Positions 17,997 to 26,536 are shown, counted from the stretch's first letter. The stretch is 64,000 nucleotides of DNA from Echinicola salinicaeni (GCF_014280965.1 NZ_JACODZ010000001.1:124001-188000), one strand, 5' to 3'. The notes: generated by a model from the letters alone, not told the origin. Numbers and translations are program-made.

Positions 17997-18031
17997 TGTT
18001 GATATAATTAAGTTTGACTAATTTTTATGCC

Positions 18032-18397
18032 ATGAAAAAGTTTTCATTATTTGTTTTTACTGCAACGTTATTGTTTTCTTCAGACTTGTTTGCCCAGGAT
18101 ACTAGCAAATTAGAAAGTGATTTGCCTACAGTTTTCGATTTTGAACCATTAGAATTAGATAGCCTTGATCTTTCTATGGATGCCCTAGATCTAAACATAC
18201 CCATTGTTTCCAAAAATCTTTCTGGAAAGAACAGGGTGGAGTTAATAGATCCAAATATGCGTATTCTGAATCTTTCTAAATCATTTAAGGGAAGCATCCG
18301 AGAAATTGAGATTCCAGAAGATTATTACTCACGAATGCCGATAGTCAAGCTGAGAGAAAGTAATGAGAAAGAAACTATTTTGTTGCCAAAGAAATAA
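18032..18397 (+). CDS. Small exported protein, unknown function
   Basis: I do not recognise a family. The ATG at 18032 gives 121 residues with a clear signal peptide: MKKFSLFVFTATLLF, then a cleavage site near LFAQ. An upstream TTG at 18014 would put six residues before it and spoil the signal, so ATG is preferred. The mature part is acidic (many Asp, Leu and Glu) with a repeated LxLDSLDL-like pattern near 45-55 and no cysteine. The last 23 bases overlap the 3' end of the converging ceramidase-like gene. A TAAGTTTG at 18009-18016 may be its -7 promoter element. Periplasmic location is inferred. Confidence 0.7.
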   Translation: MKKFSLFVFTATLLFSSDLFAQDTSKLESDLPTVFDFEPLELDSLDLSMDALDLNIPIVSKNLSGKNRVELIDPNMRILNLSKSFKGSIREIEIPEDYYSRMPIVKLRESNEKETILLPKK

Positions 18398-19706
18398 TGT
18401 TGGTAATGATATCATCGAAAAATGAACCACTGTAAGGGCCGAACCAATTCATATCACGGGCTTCATGATAGTGTTTTTCATAATATTTGTCAGGAATGAT
18501 ATAGCCCATATATCCTCCATTAAAGGAGGTGATAATTAGGTTTAGGCCTTTTGCTGCGGCCATTTTTTCCCATTTCTCATAAAATACCCCTGAGATTTCA
18601 CCACTACTGGAGATCATGATCGTATTTCCTATTTGTAGAACATCGAAATGACTATTGGTATCTCCAAAAAGGTTGTTGAACACCCATGGCCTAAGCCTGA
18701 TGTTATCGGAAATCCGGTAAGTAGCTTCAGGCAATGAAGGTATAAGTGTAGTTAATTTAATGTTTTTGGATACAATGGTATCCATATTCATGGAAGGTGT
18801 TTCCATGAGGCTATCTAGCTGATGGGCGTAGGTTTTGATGTCTTTGGGCGTGTTTCCCGGTGGTAATGGACTGTGACTTCCCACAGTGCCGGCGGCGAAA
18901 AGGGCAAAGTCATAATCATCCATCATGTCTTCAGTGAGATAATAAGGATAATCACCTGAGAGGCCCATAAATTTACTGCTCAGACAGGTGGCATGGGCGG
19001 TATAAGTAAAGAACGTTCCTTTTTTTCCATTACTTTTTGTGAATACCAGTTGTCGGATATAAGGGTCTACAGGATCTTCTTTGATAAATCTATTGGCAAC
19101 AAATTCTCGGGCAATGTGCTTTTGAAAGGTAATACTCACACTGTCTTGGTTGGATAGGGATTGCTTTATTCCCTCGATGGATTTTTGCGTGAACAAATCA
19201 ACGATTTTCTGATCATAGCCTCCAAATGCGATTTTGCCCATCAAGCCAGGGATATACCCCCCCATTCCACTATGGGTATGTGTAGCTGTGAAATAAACTT
19301 GGTCTATGGGAAGGTTTGAAGCCTTGATCGCCTCATTGATATTCTTTGCCAAGAAGGGGTGAACGATCAGTAATTCATAATTGAGGTAAGCAATATTTTG
19401 ATGTCCGTTGCCCAAAACCAAAGTCTTGACATAGCTGCTATCTTGGACAAACTCATACTTACCACGTGGTTTATAGCCTACAAGACTAGCTGGTTCTTTA
19501 GGTGTGACATTTATCTTTGCCCATCCGGCTAGCCAGGATTGTCCAGTAGAACTTTTAAAATCAAGATTCTCAATAGCATTTAAGGTTTCTTGATAGTACT
19601 CCTGTTCCTTGGGAGAACTTCTGTCTACCCTTGTAAGGAGTATGCCAGCTAGAAAAAGTAAAAGGCCTGTTATCCAGGCCAGTATTTTTAATGTTTTTTG
19701 CAACAT
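18375..19706 (-). CDS. Neutral/alkaline ceramidase N-terminal-domain-like membrane-anchored protein
   Basis: A 443-residue protein with one N-terminal membrane anchor (LAWITGLLLFLAGILL) and an exoplasmic catalytic domain. The segments AGWAKINVTP, VGYKPRGK and FTATHTHSGMGGY match the neutral/non-lysosomal ceramidase N-terminal family, where the HTHSG histidines bind zinc. Family enzymes hydrolyse the amide of ceramide; Bacteroidota make sphingolipids, so this is plausible, but the protein is shorter than full ceramidases (about 650) and lacks the C-terminal domain. I chose ATG at 19706 over the TTG at 19727, which would overlap the purM stop. It follows purM by 17 bases and is likely co-transcribed with it. 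Confidence 0.7.
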   Translation of the reverse strand: MLQKTLKILAWITGLLLFLAGILLTRVDRSSPKEQEYYQETLNAIENLDFKSSTGQSWLAGWAKINVTPKEPASLVGYKPRGKYEFVQDSSYVKTLVLGNGHQNIAYLNYELLIVHPFLAKNINEAIKASNLPIDQVYFTATHTHSGMGGYIPGLMGKIAFGGYDQKIVDLFTQKSIEGIKQSLSNQDSVSITFQKHIAREFVANRFIKEDPVDPYIRQLVFTKSNGKKGTFFTYTAHATCLSSKFMGLSGDYPYYLTEDMMDDYDFALFAAGTVGSHSPLPPGNTPKDIKTYAHQLDSLMETPSMNMDTIVSKNIKLTTLIPSLPEATYRISDNIRLRPWVFNNLFGDTNSHFDVLQIGNTIMISSSGEISGVFYEKWEKMAAAKGLNLIITSFNGGYMGYIIPDKYYEKHYHEARDMNWFGPYSGSFFDDIITNIISLATK

Positions 19707-19723
19707 ATAAGTCTTGACTATGA

Positions 19724-20887
19724 TCAATACTCAAAGGTACCATGTTCACTTTTGATAGTGACTTTTTTGCCTTTATGAGGCTCCACACGTCCAATGATTT
19801 GTGCATCTACACCGTGGAACTCAGCAATGTCAATGATCTCTTCCGCATATTTTTCTTCCAAATAAACCTCCATTCTGTGGCCCATATTGAAGACTTTGTA
19901 CATTTCTTTCCAGTCTGTGCCACTCTCTTCCTGGATGATTTTGAACAAAGGAGGGGTTTCAAAAAGGTTATCCTTGACCACATGCACATTGTCCACAAAG
20001 TGAAGCACCTTTGTTTGTGCACCACCGCTGCAATGAACCAAACCATGGATTTGCGGACGTAAATATTTCAATGCCTCTACCATGATAGGGGCATAAGTTC
20101 TTGTTGGAGAAAGCACCAACTGACCAACATTTACAGAAGTGCCCGGTGCTGGGTCGGTAAGGTTGTATTTACCCGTATATAATAAGTCTTCTGGAACTGA
20201 TGGGTCAAAGCTTTCTGGATATTTTGTTTTCAATACCTTGTTGAAAACGTCATGTCTGGCAGAAGTAAGGCCATTACTTCCCATGCCGCCGTTATAGGCC
20301 GTTTCATATTTGGCTTGGCCATGAGAGGCAATACCAACTATCACATCACCAGCTTTGATATTGTCATTGGAGATAACTTCATCTCTACGCATTCTTGCAG
20401 TAACAGTGCTGTCTACAATTACAGTTCTTACAAGATCTCCGACATCAGCTGTTTCACCTCCAGTAAGTACAGCATTGACACCATTGTCACGGAGCATTTG
20501 AAGGACCTCTTCTGTACCATTGATGATGGCGGAGATTACTTCACCAGGGATCAGGTTTTTATTTCTGCCAATAGTGGAGGATACCAATATATTATTGATG
20601 GCGCCTACACACAACAGGTCGTCAATATTCATAATGATGGCGTCCTGGGCGATACCCTTCCATACGCTCAAGTCTCCGGTTTCTTTCCAGTATAAATAAG
20701 CAAGTGAGGATTTGGTTCCTGCACCATCCGCATGCATGACATTACAGTAATTAGGATCATTGCCTAAAGTGTCTTCCACAATTTTGCAAAATGCCTTTGG
20801 GTAAAGTCCTTTGTCAAGTTTGGAAATGGCCTGGTGCACATCCTCCTTTGAGGCTGATACGCCTCTTTGCATATATCTTTCGTCCAT
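19724..20887 (-). CDS. purM: Phosphoribosylformylglycinamidine cyclo-ligase (AIR synthetase)
   Basis: Closes the imidazole ring in purine synthesis, turning FGAM and ATP into aminoimidazole ribotide. The 387 residues belong to the divergent Bacteroidota AIR-synthetase branch, somewhat longer than the 345 of E. coli. The glycine-rich HADGAGTKSS segment near 52-61, the GGETADVGDL block near 141-150 and IVGIASHGQAKYE (PurM/PurL family ATP site) are visible. The opening MDERYMQRGVSAS fits the family's glycine-rich start region. ATG at 20887. No other pur gene is adjacent. A purine riboswitch was looked for upstream and not seen. Confidence 0.88.
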   Translation of the reverse strand: MDERYMQRGVSASKEDVHQAISKLDKGLYPKAFCKIVEDTLGNDPNYCNVMHADGAGTKSSLAYLYWKETGDLSVWKGIAQDAIIMNIDDLLCVGAINNILVSSTIGRNKNLIPGEVISAIINGTEEVLQMLRDNGVNAVLTGGETADVGDLVRTVIVDSTVTARMRRDEVISNDNIKAGDVIVGIASHGQAKYETAYNGGMGSNGLTSARHDVFNKVLKTKYPESFDPSVPEDLLYTGKYNLTDPAPGTSVNVGQLVLSPTRTYAPIMVEALKYLRPQIHGLVHCSGGAQTKVLHFVDNVHVVKDNLFETPPLFKIIQEESGTDWKEMYKVFNMGHRMEVYLEEKYAEEIIDIAEFHGVDAQIIGRVEPHKGKKVTIKSEHGTFEY

Positions 20888-21004
20888 CAGAATAATGACT
20901 TGGTTAATATTGCCGTAAAGTTAAGGATTTTAAGAAGGATTGAGAAAATATATGTTTGAATGTTGCAAAGCAGTGCCCATTTAAACAAAATAAAATTGGG
21001 AAAT

Positions 21005-21031
21005 AAAAAATCCCAGGTGTTTTGCCTGGGA
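21005..21031 (-). terminator. Terminator of the PorE-like gene
   Basis: TCCCAGG (21011-21017) pairs with CCTGGGA (21025-21031); on the minus strand it is followed by six T residues, just after the stop at 21039. Confidence 0.8.
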
Positions 21032-21038
21032 TATTTTA

Positions 21039-22967
21039 TTAGTTTTCTTCAATTTCTGTGACCTTGAATTCAGTTCTTCGGTTGATTTGGTGCTCTTCTT
21101 CAGTCTGTGCATTTTCAATGATCAACCTATCTTCACCATAGCCTTTGGCTACCAATCTGTCTTTGTCAATTCCTTGGGAAACAATATAGTTGACCGCAGA
21201 TTCAGCTCTTCTTTGGGAAAGGTCTCTATTGTATTCGTCACTAGCTCTTGCATCGGTGTGAGAACTTAGCTCAATTTTGATTTCAGGATTGTCCTGAAGG
21301 ATTTTTACCAATTTGTCCAATTCTAAAGCTGCATCAGGTCGGATGTCTGCCTTGTCCAAATCATAATAAATATTTTCTAAGACAATGGCTTTTTCAAGTT
21401 CCAGTTTTTCCAATACAATGGTGGTGTCCAATACGATATTGGTGACGTCTTGGATCAAGTCTTCTTGCGCTGGCGTTTTTCCAACAGTTGAATAACTGAT
21501 GCTTTTGGTGAAATAACCGTTTTTGGAGGCTATCATCGTGAAGTCAGCGTTGGGCTCCAATTGAAAACGGAGTTTTCCATCATCGTTGGAGAAGTCCCCT
21601 CCAATGGATTTTTTTTCCCCATCATAAAGGGCTACTCTTGTCCTTGGAAGCGTGACAGGATCTTTATCAGGAATATTTTGGAGGGTTTTAACATTTAAGA
21701 ATACATTGACCACCTTGGGTTTTGGCGTTTTATCCTCAAAATAATAGATATCATCATCACCAATTCCGCCTTCTCTGTTGGAAGTGAGGAATCCTTCTTT
21801 AGGAAAGTTAGTGAAAAAGATTCCAAAGTCATCTCCTACGGAGTTAATATTCTTTCCTAGGTTCTTTATGGTCCTATTGCCGTCAATGGTTTCAGCAACA
21901 AAGAGGTCCAGTTTTCCAAATCCTGGATGACCATCAGAGGCGAAGAAGAATTTTTCCCCCATAGGCCTGGGGAACATTTCATTTCCCGCAGTATTGATTT
22001 CTGGTCCCAAATTTTGAGCATTGCCAAAGTCACCATTGGCCAACTTGGTGGCTTTATAAAGGTCTGTTCCTCCATAGCCTCCGGGTCTATTGGAAGCAAA
22101 GTATAAAACTTCTCCATCGGGGCTAAATGCCGGTGTTGAATTCCAGTAGGTTTCTTCCTCATTTACCGGCATCCAAATAGGGTCTGTGAAGCTCGCTCCC
22201 CTGAAATAGGAAACGAAAAGGTTTACCTCAGGAAGGTCATTTTTATTAGTGCTATTTCCTCTGGCATAAATGATGGTATTGCCATCAGGGCTGATAGTAA
22301 TGGCTCCTTGGTTGAGTCCTTCTTCATTTCTGAATTCAGGTAGAGCCTGTACATTCTGGACATCTACCTTGATGCCATCCGCACGGGTCCTGTAGAGTTT
22401 AGTATAACCTTGCCCAGTTGCTGGATAGGCTCCACTAGCTCCTCTAGAACTTGTGAAGTAGAGGAAGTTTTCACTTACTACTGGAGCATAGTCAATCCCC
22501 GATGTGTTCAGCAGTTCATAGTTTTGAAGCTCGTGATATGGCCAATAGTCCGTTATGCTTTCTATTTGGGCAATATTTTGGGATCCTCTATCCGCTAGGG
22601 CAAGCAATGAGTCACTGCTGGTGTGTTCTTTGGCTTCTTTGTAGGCTGCAGCTGCTGCTTCGTAGTCCCCTTGGTCATGGAGACTTTTTGCCTTTTTCAT
22701 ATAGTTTTCAAAGGAGCCTTCCTCTTCTAGAAGTTTGTCATAATAGGGAAGGGCATCCTCAATACGATTGGAAAGCCTGAAGCTTTCTGCTACATAATAG
22801 TTGGCATCTGCATCTTCTGGATTGTCCGCCAAAATTTTAGAAAAAGTGCCAATGGCCATTTGATATTCCCCAGCTGCAAACTGGCTTTTGCCTTTTTGAG
22901 GTAGACTGGTACAGGCTCCCAAAACAAGGCTGATTAAAAAGAAACACAGAAAACAATTTTTCATCAT
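21039..22967 (-). CDS. PorE-like OmpA-family lipoprotein (TPR, beta-propeller, OmpA)
   Basis: A 642-residue outer-membrane-associated lipoprotein. The lipobox LVLGAC places the lipidated Cys at 19. TPR-like helices span about 28-140 (GEYQMAIGTFSKIL, NYYVAESFRL). WD40-like PD40 blades span about 155-410 (ISPDGNTIIYARG, FSPDGEVLYFASNRPGG). A carboxypeptidase-regulatory-type domain lies at about 420-510, and an OmpA peptidoglycan-binding domain ends the protein (SSHTDARASDEYN, RRAESAVNY). This order matches PorE of the type IX secretion system, which ties the trans-envelope PorLM motor complex to peptidoglycan. Paralogues with the same order exist, and no other T9SS gene is in the window, so I call it PorE-like. 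It is transcribed alone. Confidence 0.85.
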   Translation of the reverse strand: MMKNCFLCFFLISLVLGACTSLPQKGKSQFAAGEYQMAIGTFSKILADNPEDADANYYVAESFRLSNRIEDALPYYDKLLEEEGSFENYMKKAKSLHDQGDYEAAAAAYKEAKEHTSSDSLLALADRGSQNIAQIESITDYWPYHELQNYELLNTSGIDYAPVVSENFLYFTSSRGASGAYPATGQGYTKLYRTRADGIKVDVQNVQALPEFRNEEGLNQGAITISPDGNTIIYARGNSTNKNDLPEVNLFVSYFRGASFTDPIWMPVNEEETYWNSTPAFSPDGEVLYFASNRPGGYGGTDLYKATKLANGDFGNAQNLGPEINTAGNEMFPRPMGEKFFFASDGHPGFGKLDLFVAETIDGNRTIKNLGKNINSVGDDFGIFFTNFPKEGFLTSNREGGIGDDDIYYFEDKTPKPKVVNVFLNVKTLQNIPDKDPVTLPRTRVALYDGEKKSIGGDFSNDDGKLRFQLEPNADFTMIASKNGYFTKSISYSTVGKTPAQEDLIQDVTNIVLDTTIVLEKLELEKAIVLENIYYDLDKADIRPDAALELDKLVKILQDNPEIKIELSSHTDARASDEYNRDLSQRRAESAVNYIVSQGIDKDRLVAKGYGEDRLIIENAQTEEEHQINRRTEFKVTEIEEN

Positions 22968-23021
22968 AAAGTCAAGCTTTCATAAAGTGTATATCCCCTA
23001 ATATATAACTTTTAAAATAAA

Positions 23022-23510
23022 TTAGTTGTTAAAATATCTGTTTAACCAACTTTCACTGGCAGGAATCAACCATTTGTTCTGTAGGTCTTCTTTTTTCTGG
23101 ATGATTGGGTTGAAGACTTTGGAATTACTGGTCAATATACCTGATAGGATATAGCTTTTGATATCCCCCAAGCTACTAATGGTTATGTCATCTTGATATA
23201 CGAAAGAAACCTTCCCTTGGTCGAGCAGGTTGACCTTGAGCACTTGGTCCAGTTCTCTTAAGGTTTTTACTGAACTGTCAATGGAGCATCCACTGGCGCC
23301 GAGTTTTGATTCGTCCACAGATAGAATGATAAACTGATCGTACTTGATGTCAAAAGAGGTGGGCATCAAATTGCCATGTGTGTTCCATTGATTGCAGAAT
23401 GCCGTTAATCTGGATTCTATAAGTTGGATTTCCTCTGGGGTAAATTTTCTGTTGGCTTGGTAAACCCATACCCTTGCTGTGTCGGGCATTTCTTCAAATG
23501 GCAAATACAT
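23022..23510 (-). CDS. Conserved Bacteroidota protein of unknown function
   Basis: A 162-residue soluble protein with no signal peptide. Recognisable segments are ARVWVYQANRKFT near 13-25, FCNQWNTHG near 48-56, and DESKLGASGCSIDSSV near 90-105. I recall relatives labelled ABC transporter ATPase in annotations, but no Walker A or ABC signature is present, so that label is wrong. The single conserved-looking CSIDSS region may be functional. It lies 54 bases upstream of the PorE-like gene on the same strand and could share its transcript. Function unknown. Confidence 0.75.
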   Translation of the reverse strand: MYLPFEEMPDTARVWVYQANRKFTPEEIQLIESRLTAFCNQWNTHGNLMPTSFDIKYDQFIILSVDESKLGASGCSIDSSVKTLRELDQVLKVNLLDQGKVSFVYQDDITISSLGDIKSYILSGILTSNSKVFNPIIQKKEDLQNKWLIPASESWLNRYFNN

Positions 23511-23621
23511 ATTACTAAATTCTTCTTTGAAATATAAACCTAATCAATTGGGTATAAAAAACCCTTCTTACCTAAAACGGCAAAAAGGGGCAGAATGATT
23601 CTTTGATCATCAAGTTTTTGG

Positions 23622-23819
23622 TCAATACGATCCTATTTTATCTTTTCTTCCAATAAAATAATAAAGCAATGAACCAATGAAGGGAAGTAGGATAATGACA
23701 ATAACCCAAAGGAGCTTGGTGTTTTCTTCTGGAAATCTTGATTTCAAGACATCGACCAAAGCCCAAACCATGAAGGCAAGTGGAAGGAGACTGAATAGGA
23801 TGAATAATAATTTGAACAT
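23622..23819 (-). CDS. Small PLDc_N-type membrane protein (copy 1)
   Basis: A 65-residue protein with two membrane helices around a short polar loop containing KSRFPEENTKLLWVIVI, ending in YYFIGRKDK. This two-helix unit is the phospholipase D-nuclease N-terminal domain, found as a free-standing small protein in many bacteria and at the start of cardiolipin synthases. There is no catalytic HKD motif, so it is not a phospholipase. It is the second of a tandem pair with the gene at 23840, 20 bases apart, and they share the pattern F-x-P-L-x-W-ALVD. Function unknown. Confidence 0.75.
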   Translation of the reverse strand: MFKLLFILFSLLPLAFMVWALVDVLKSRFPEENTKLLWVIVIILLPFIGSLLYYFIGRKDKIGSY

Positions 23820-23839
23820 TTTGGATAGTGTTTGAGCGG

Positions 23840-24043
23840 CTAGATTTTATTATTTCGGCCAATGATCAGGTATAAAATTGACCCGATAAAAGGAACAAGA
23901 ATGATGACGATAATCCATATTATTTTTGTGTCACTTGAGGTAAATCGAGCTTGGATGGCATCAACCAATGCCCAAATGAACAAAACGAGTGGTACGATGG
24001 TGAATAAAAAACCAAAAATTCCTAAAGAAAAGAAAGTGTCCAT
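23840..24043 (-). CDS. Small PLDc_N-type membrane protein (copy 2)
   Basis: A 67-residue two-helix membrane protein, first of the tandem pair. The core ALVDAIQARFTSSDTKIIW and the end LIIGRNNKI align by eye with copy 1 (ALVDVLKSRFPEENTKLLW and FIGRKDK). The shared order suggests tandem duplication. No catalytic domain is attached. ATG at 24043. Confidence 0.75.
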   Translation of the reverse strand: MDTFFSLGIFGFLFTIVPLVLFIWALVDAIQARFTSSDTKIIWIIVIILVPFIGSILYLIIGRNNKI

Positions 24044-24151
24044 ATTTTAAGTTTTGTGCGTCAACGGTTATGTATCTTCGTTTTATGGTTAAATATGAAA
24101 GTACACCAATAAAGGGAAAAGAATAATAAAAAGTTAATATAATACAGGGAC

Positions 24152-24946
24152 TTAAGAAAGTCCCTGATCTTTTGCGATTAACTCGGCCAAGTCGAATACC
24201 TTAACCTCATTTTCTTTTTCTTTGTTTTTGACACCATCGGACATCATGGTTAGGCAGAAAGGGCATCCTACCGCAATCGCAGATGCACCAGTTTTTAGAG
24301 CTTCTTCTGTTCTCTCGATATTAATGTCTTTTTTGCCTTCTTCAGGCTCCTTGAACATTTGAGCTCCACCGGCACCACAGCAAAGACCCTTGGTGCGGCA
24401 TCGCTTCATTTCCACCAATTCAATATCTAGGGCCTTGATTACTTCCCTAGGGGCTTCGTAGACATTATTCGCCCTGCCGAGGTAGCAGGAATCATGGAAA
24501 GTGATTTTCTTTCCTTTAAAATCACCGCCACCTTTCAAGACTATTTTTCCCTCATTGATCAGGCTTTGCAAAAACTGGCTGTGATGGATCACTTCATATT
24601 CTCCACCAAGGGCAGGATATTCGTTTTTGATGGTGTTAAAGCAGTGTGGACAAGCAGTGACCACTTTTTTGACATTGTACCCATTCATCACTTGGATATT
24701 GGCTACAGCCTGCATTTGGAAAAGGAATTCATTTCCCGCTCTTCTGGCAGGATCTCCAGTACAGGTTTCTTCAGGTCCAAGCACGGCAAAACTCACCCCT
24801 ACTTTGTTTAGGATTTTTACAAATGCTTGGGTGACGGCTTTGTATCTATCATCAAAAGACCCAGCACAACCTACCCAAAAAAGGATTTCAGGGGATTCAC
24901 CAGAGGCGGCCAACTCGGCCATGGTGGGAACTTTATAATTTGACAT
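24152..24946 (-). CDS. Cysteine-rich (CCG-domain) Fe-S protein, HdrB/GlpC-like
   Basis: A 264-residue cytosolic protein with two cysteine-rich CCG domains, as in heterodisulfide reductase subunit B and in GlpC and LutA-type proteins. Cysteine groups are visible at GCAGSFDD (28-35), CPHCFN, DSCYLGRAN, and RCRTKGLCCGAGGAQMF, with a final GCPFCLTM. These normally bind a non-cubane 4Fe-4S cluster that moves electrons to a disulfide or quinone. It follows the membrane Fe-S protein at 24998 by 51 bases, so the pair forms an HdrBC-like complex. The electron donor and acceptor are unknown; no dehydrogenase flavoprotein is next to it. Confidence 0.85.
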   Translation of the reverse strand: MSNYKVPTMAELAASGESPEILFWVGCAGSFDDRYKAVTQAFVKILNKVGVSFAVLGPEETCTGDPARRAGNEFLFQMQAVANIQVMNGYNVKKVVTACPHCFNTIKNEYPALGGEYEVIHHSQFLQSLINEGKIVLKGGGDFKGKKITFHDSCYLGRANNVYEAPREVIKALDIELVEMKRCRTKGLCCGAGGAQMFKEPEEGKKDINIERTEEALKTGASAIAVGCPFCLTMMSDGVKNKEKENEVKVFDLAELIAKDQGLS

Positions 24947-24997
24947 ATTTCTGTGTTTTAAAATTCAATTGATAAATAGTGGGAACTAGGTCTTCCC

Positions 24998-26332
24998 TTA
25001 TTTCATTTCTTCGTCCTTTACACTCTCTGCCCAGTTAAACCGGTCAGATGGAGCAAATTTCCATGGCGAAAAACTGGTCTCCATATTCTGGAACATCGCA
25101 TTCCACTGAGCCGGAGAACCACTCTCTTCCATGGCCACATAGCGACGCATCTGTAGAATGATGGATAGTGGGTCGATGTTTACCGGACAGGCTTCCACGC
25201 AAGCATTGCAGCTGGTGCAGGCATTTATCTCGTCTTTGCTAATATAGTCACCCAAAAGTGATTTTCCATCTTCAAGTCCTTTCCCGCCGTCATCAATGCT
25301 TTTTCCTACTTCTTCGGCACGGTCCCTGACATCCATCATGATTTTTCTTGGTGAAAGTTTTTTACCAGTGATATTGGCAGGGCATTCTGATGTACATCTT
25401 CCACACTCCGTACAGGAATAGGCATTCATAATATTGATCCAGCTAAGGTCATTGATGTCTTTGGCGCCAAATCGGGCGATCTCAGCAGGGGGTTCGTTGC
25501 CTCCTTCAGTTGGGATACCCAACATCATGTTGACCTCATTGGTGACCTCTGGCATATTGGAGATTTCCCCTTTAGGCTTAAGGTTAGAATACCAAGTATT
25601 AGGAAAAGCAAGGAAAATATGCAAGTGTTTAGAGTAGGTGACATAAATGGCAAAGCCTAATATTCCGATGATATGAAACCACCAGGCAAAACGCTCTACA
25701 AATATTAGATTCCCTTCACTCATGTTTACAAACAATGGTTTGATCAAACCGCTGAAGAAGAGCGGTCCTAAAGCTGTATAGTGCTCTGTTCCCTTTTCTG
25801 CGAGTAGCTGGTCTGTGGCATTCATGGTCAGTATAGCTACCATCAAGATGATCTCAATGACCAAGATCAGGTTGGCGTCTAAAGCTGGCCAGCCCTTAAG
25901 TTCTGTCATGGTCAGTCGAGGGACCTTAGTGACATTTCTTCTGATAAGGAATGCCAGGCAAGAAGCCATTACACCTACTGCCAGCAGTTCGAAGAAATTC
26001 ATGGCAAAGGTATAAGCTCCTCCAAGCAGTGGAGCAAAAATCCGGTGTTGACCAAAAATTCCATCAATGATAAATTCAGCCACTTCCAAATTGATGATAA
26101 TAAAACCTACATAAACTAATAGGTGGAGAAATGCAGGAAGTACTCTTTTGAACATTTTCTGTTGGCCAAATGCCACCAGTGCCATGGTCTTCCATCTTTC
26201 TGAAGATTGATCGTTTCTGGTTTCTGCCTTACCCAGGAAGATGTTCCTTTTCAGGAAGGAAATCCTTTTGTAAAGAACGTATCCTGCAGCTGCAAAAACC
26301 AAAATAAAAATTACCTGAGGTAAGATGTTCAT
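24998..26332 (-). CDS. Membrane 4Fe-4S ferredoxin-domain protein (HdrC-like with NarI-like membrane part)
   Basis: A 444-residue protein with about six transmembrane helices in residues 5-240 and a cytoplasmic Fe-S domain. Two 4Fe-4S sites are read directly: Cys307, 310, 313 and 317 (CTECGRCTSECP) and Cys372, 375, 378 and 382 (CTSCNACVEACP). Membrane histidines (for example His70, His220 and His236) could hold b-type heme, as in nitrate reductase gamma subunits. Together with the CCG protein downstream it probably passes electrons between the quinone pool and a thiol or other cytosolic partner. It is divergent from tRNA-Phe. The physiological role is not settled by sequence. Confidence 0.85.
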   Translation of the reverse strand: MNILPQVIFILVFAAAGYVLYKRISFLKRNIFLGKAETRNDQSSERWKTMALVAFGQQKMFKRVLPAFLHLLVYVGFIIINLEVAEFIIDGIFGQHRIFAPLLGGAYTFAMNFFELLAVGVMASCLAFLIRRNVTKVPRLTMTELKGWPALDANLILVIEIILMVAILTMNATDQLLAEKGTEHYTALGPLFFSGLIKPLFVNMSEGNLIFVERFAWWFHIIGILGFAIYVTYSKHLHIFLAFPNTWYSNLKPKGEISNMPEVTNEVNMMLGIPTEGGNEPPAEIARFGAKDINDLSWINIMNAYSCTECGRCTSECPANITGKKLSPRKIMMDVRDRAEEVGKSIDDGGKGLEDGKSLLGDYISKDEINACTSCNACVEACPVNIDPLSIILQMRRYVAMEESGSPAQWNAMFQNMETSFSPWKFAPSDRFNWAESVKDEEMK

Positions 26333-26388
26333 ATTGAATTGGTTAATGATTTTTGTTTAAAATTCTTTAATTTTTTTTGTCTCTAGGG

Positions 26389-26419
26389 TTTGCATGGAAA
26401 ATATGTTTGATTACCTTTG
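26389..26419 (+). promoter_or_regulatory. Consensus Bacteroidota promoter of tRNA-Phe
   Basis: TTTG at 26389-26392, a 19-base spacer, then TACCTTTG at 26412-26419. Both elements match TTTG/TAnnTTTG exactly, and the tRNA begins 15 bases later. This is the best promoter in the window. Confidence 0.85.
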
Positions 26420-26433
26420 CATCACTTTACAAC

Positions 26434-26506
26434 GGTGATGTAGCTCAGTTGGTAGAGCATCGGACTGAAAATCCGTGAGTCGGTGGTTCGAGCCCACTCA
26501 TCACCA
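26434..26506 (+). tRNA. tRNA-Phe(GAA)
   Basis: A 73-base cloverleaf: acceptor GGTGATG/CATCACC is fully paired, D stem GCTC/GAGC, anticodon loop CTGAAAA (anticodon GAA), T arm GGTGG-TTCGAGC-CCACT, discriminator A. Pair 27-43 is T-T. CCA is not encoded. Confidence 0.96.
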
Positions 26507-26507
26507 C

Positions 26508-26536
26508 AAGCCTTGAAGCGATTCAAGGCTTTTTTT
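26508..26536 (+). terminator. Terminator of tRNA-Phe
   Basis: AAGCCTTGAA and TTCAAGGCTT form a perfect 10-bp stem around GCGA, followed by T residues. The following 275 bases (26540-26814) hold no gene. Confidence 0.9.

Noticed and set aside
20888-21004. Possible purine riboswitch before purM
   Set aside because: No three-way junction with the conserved loop bases could be found.
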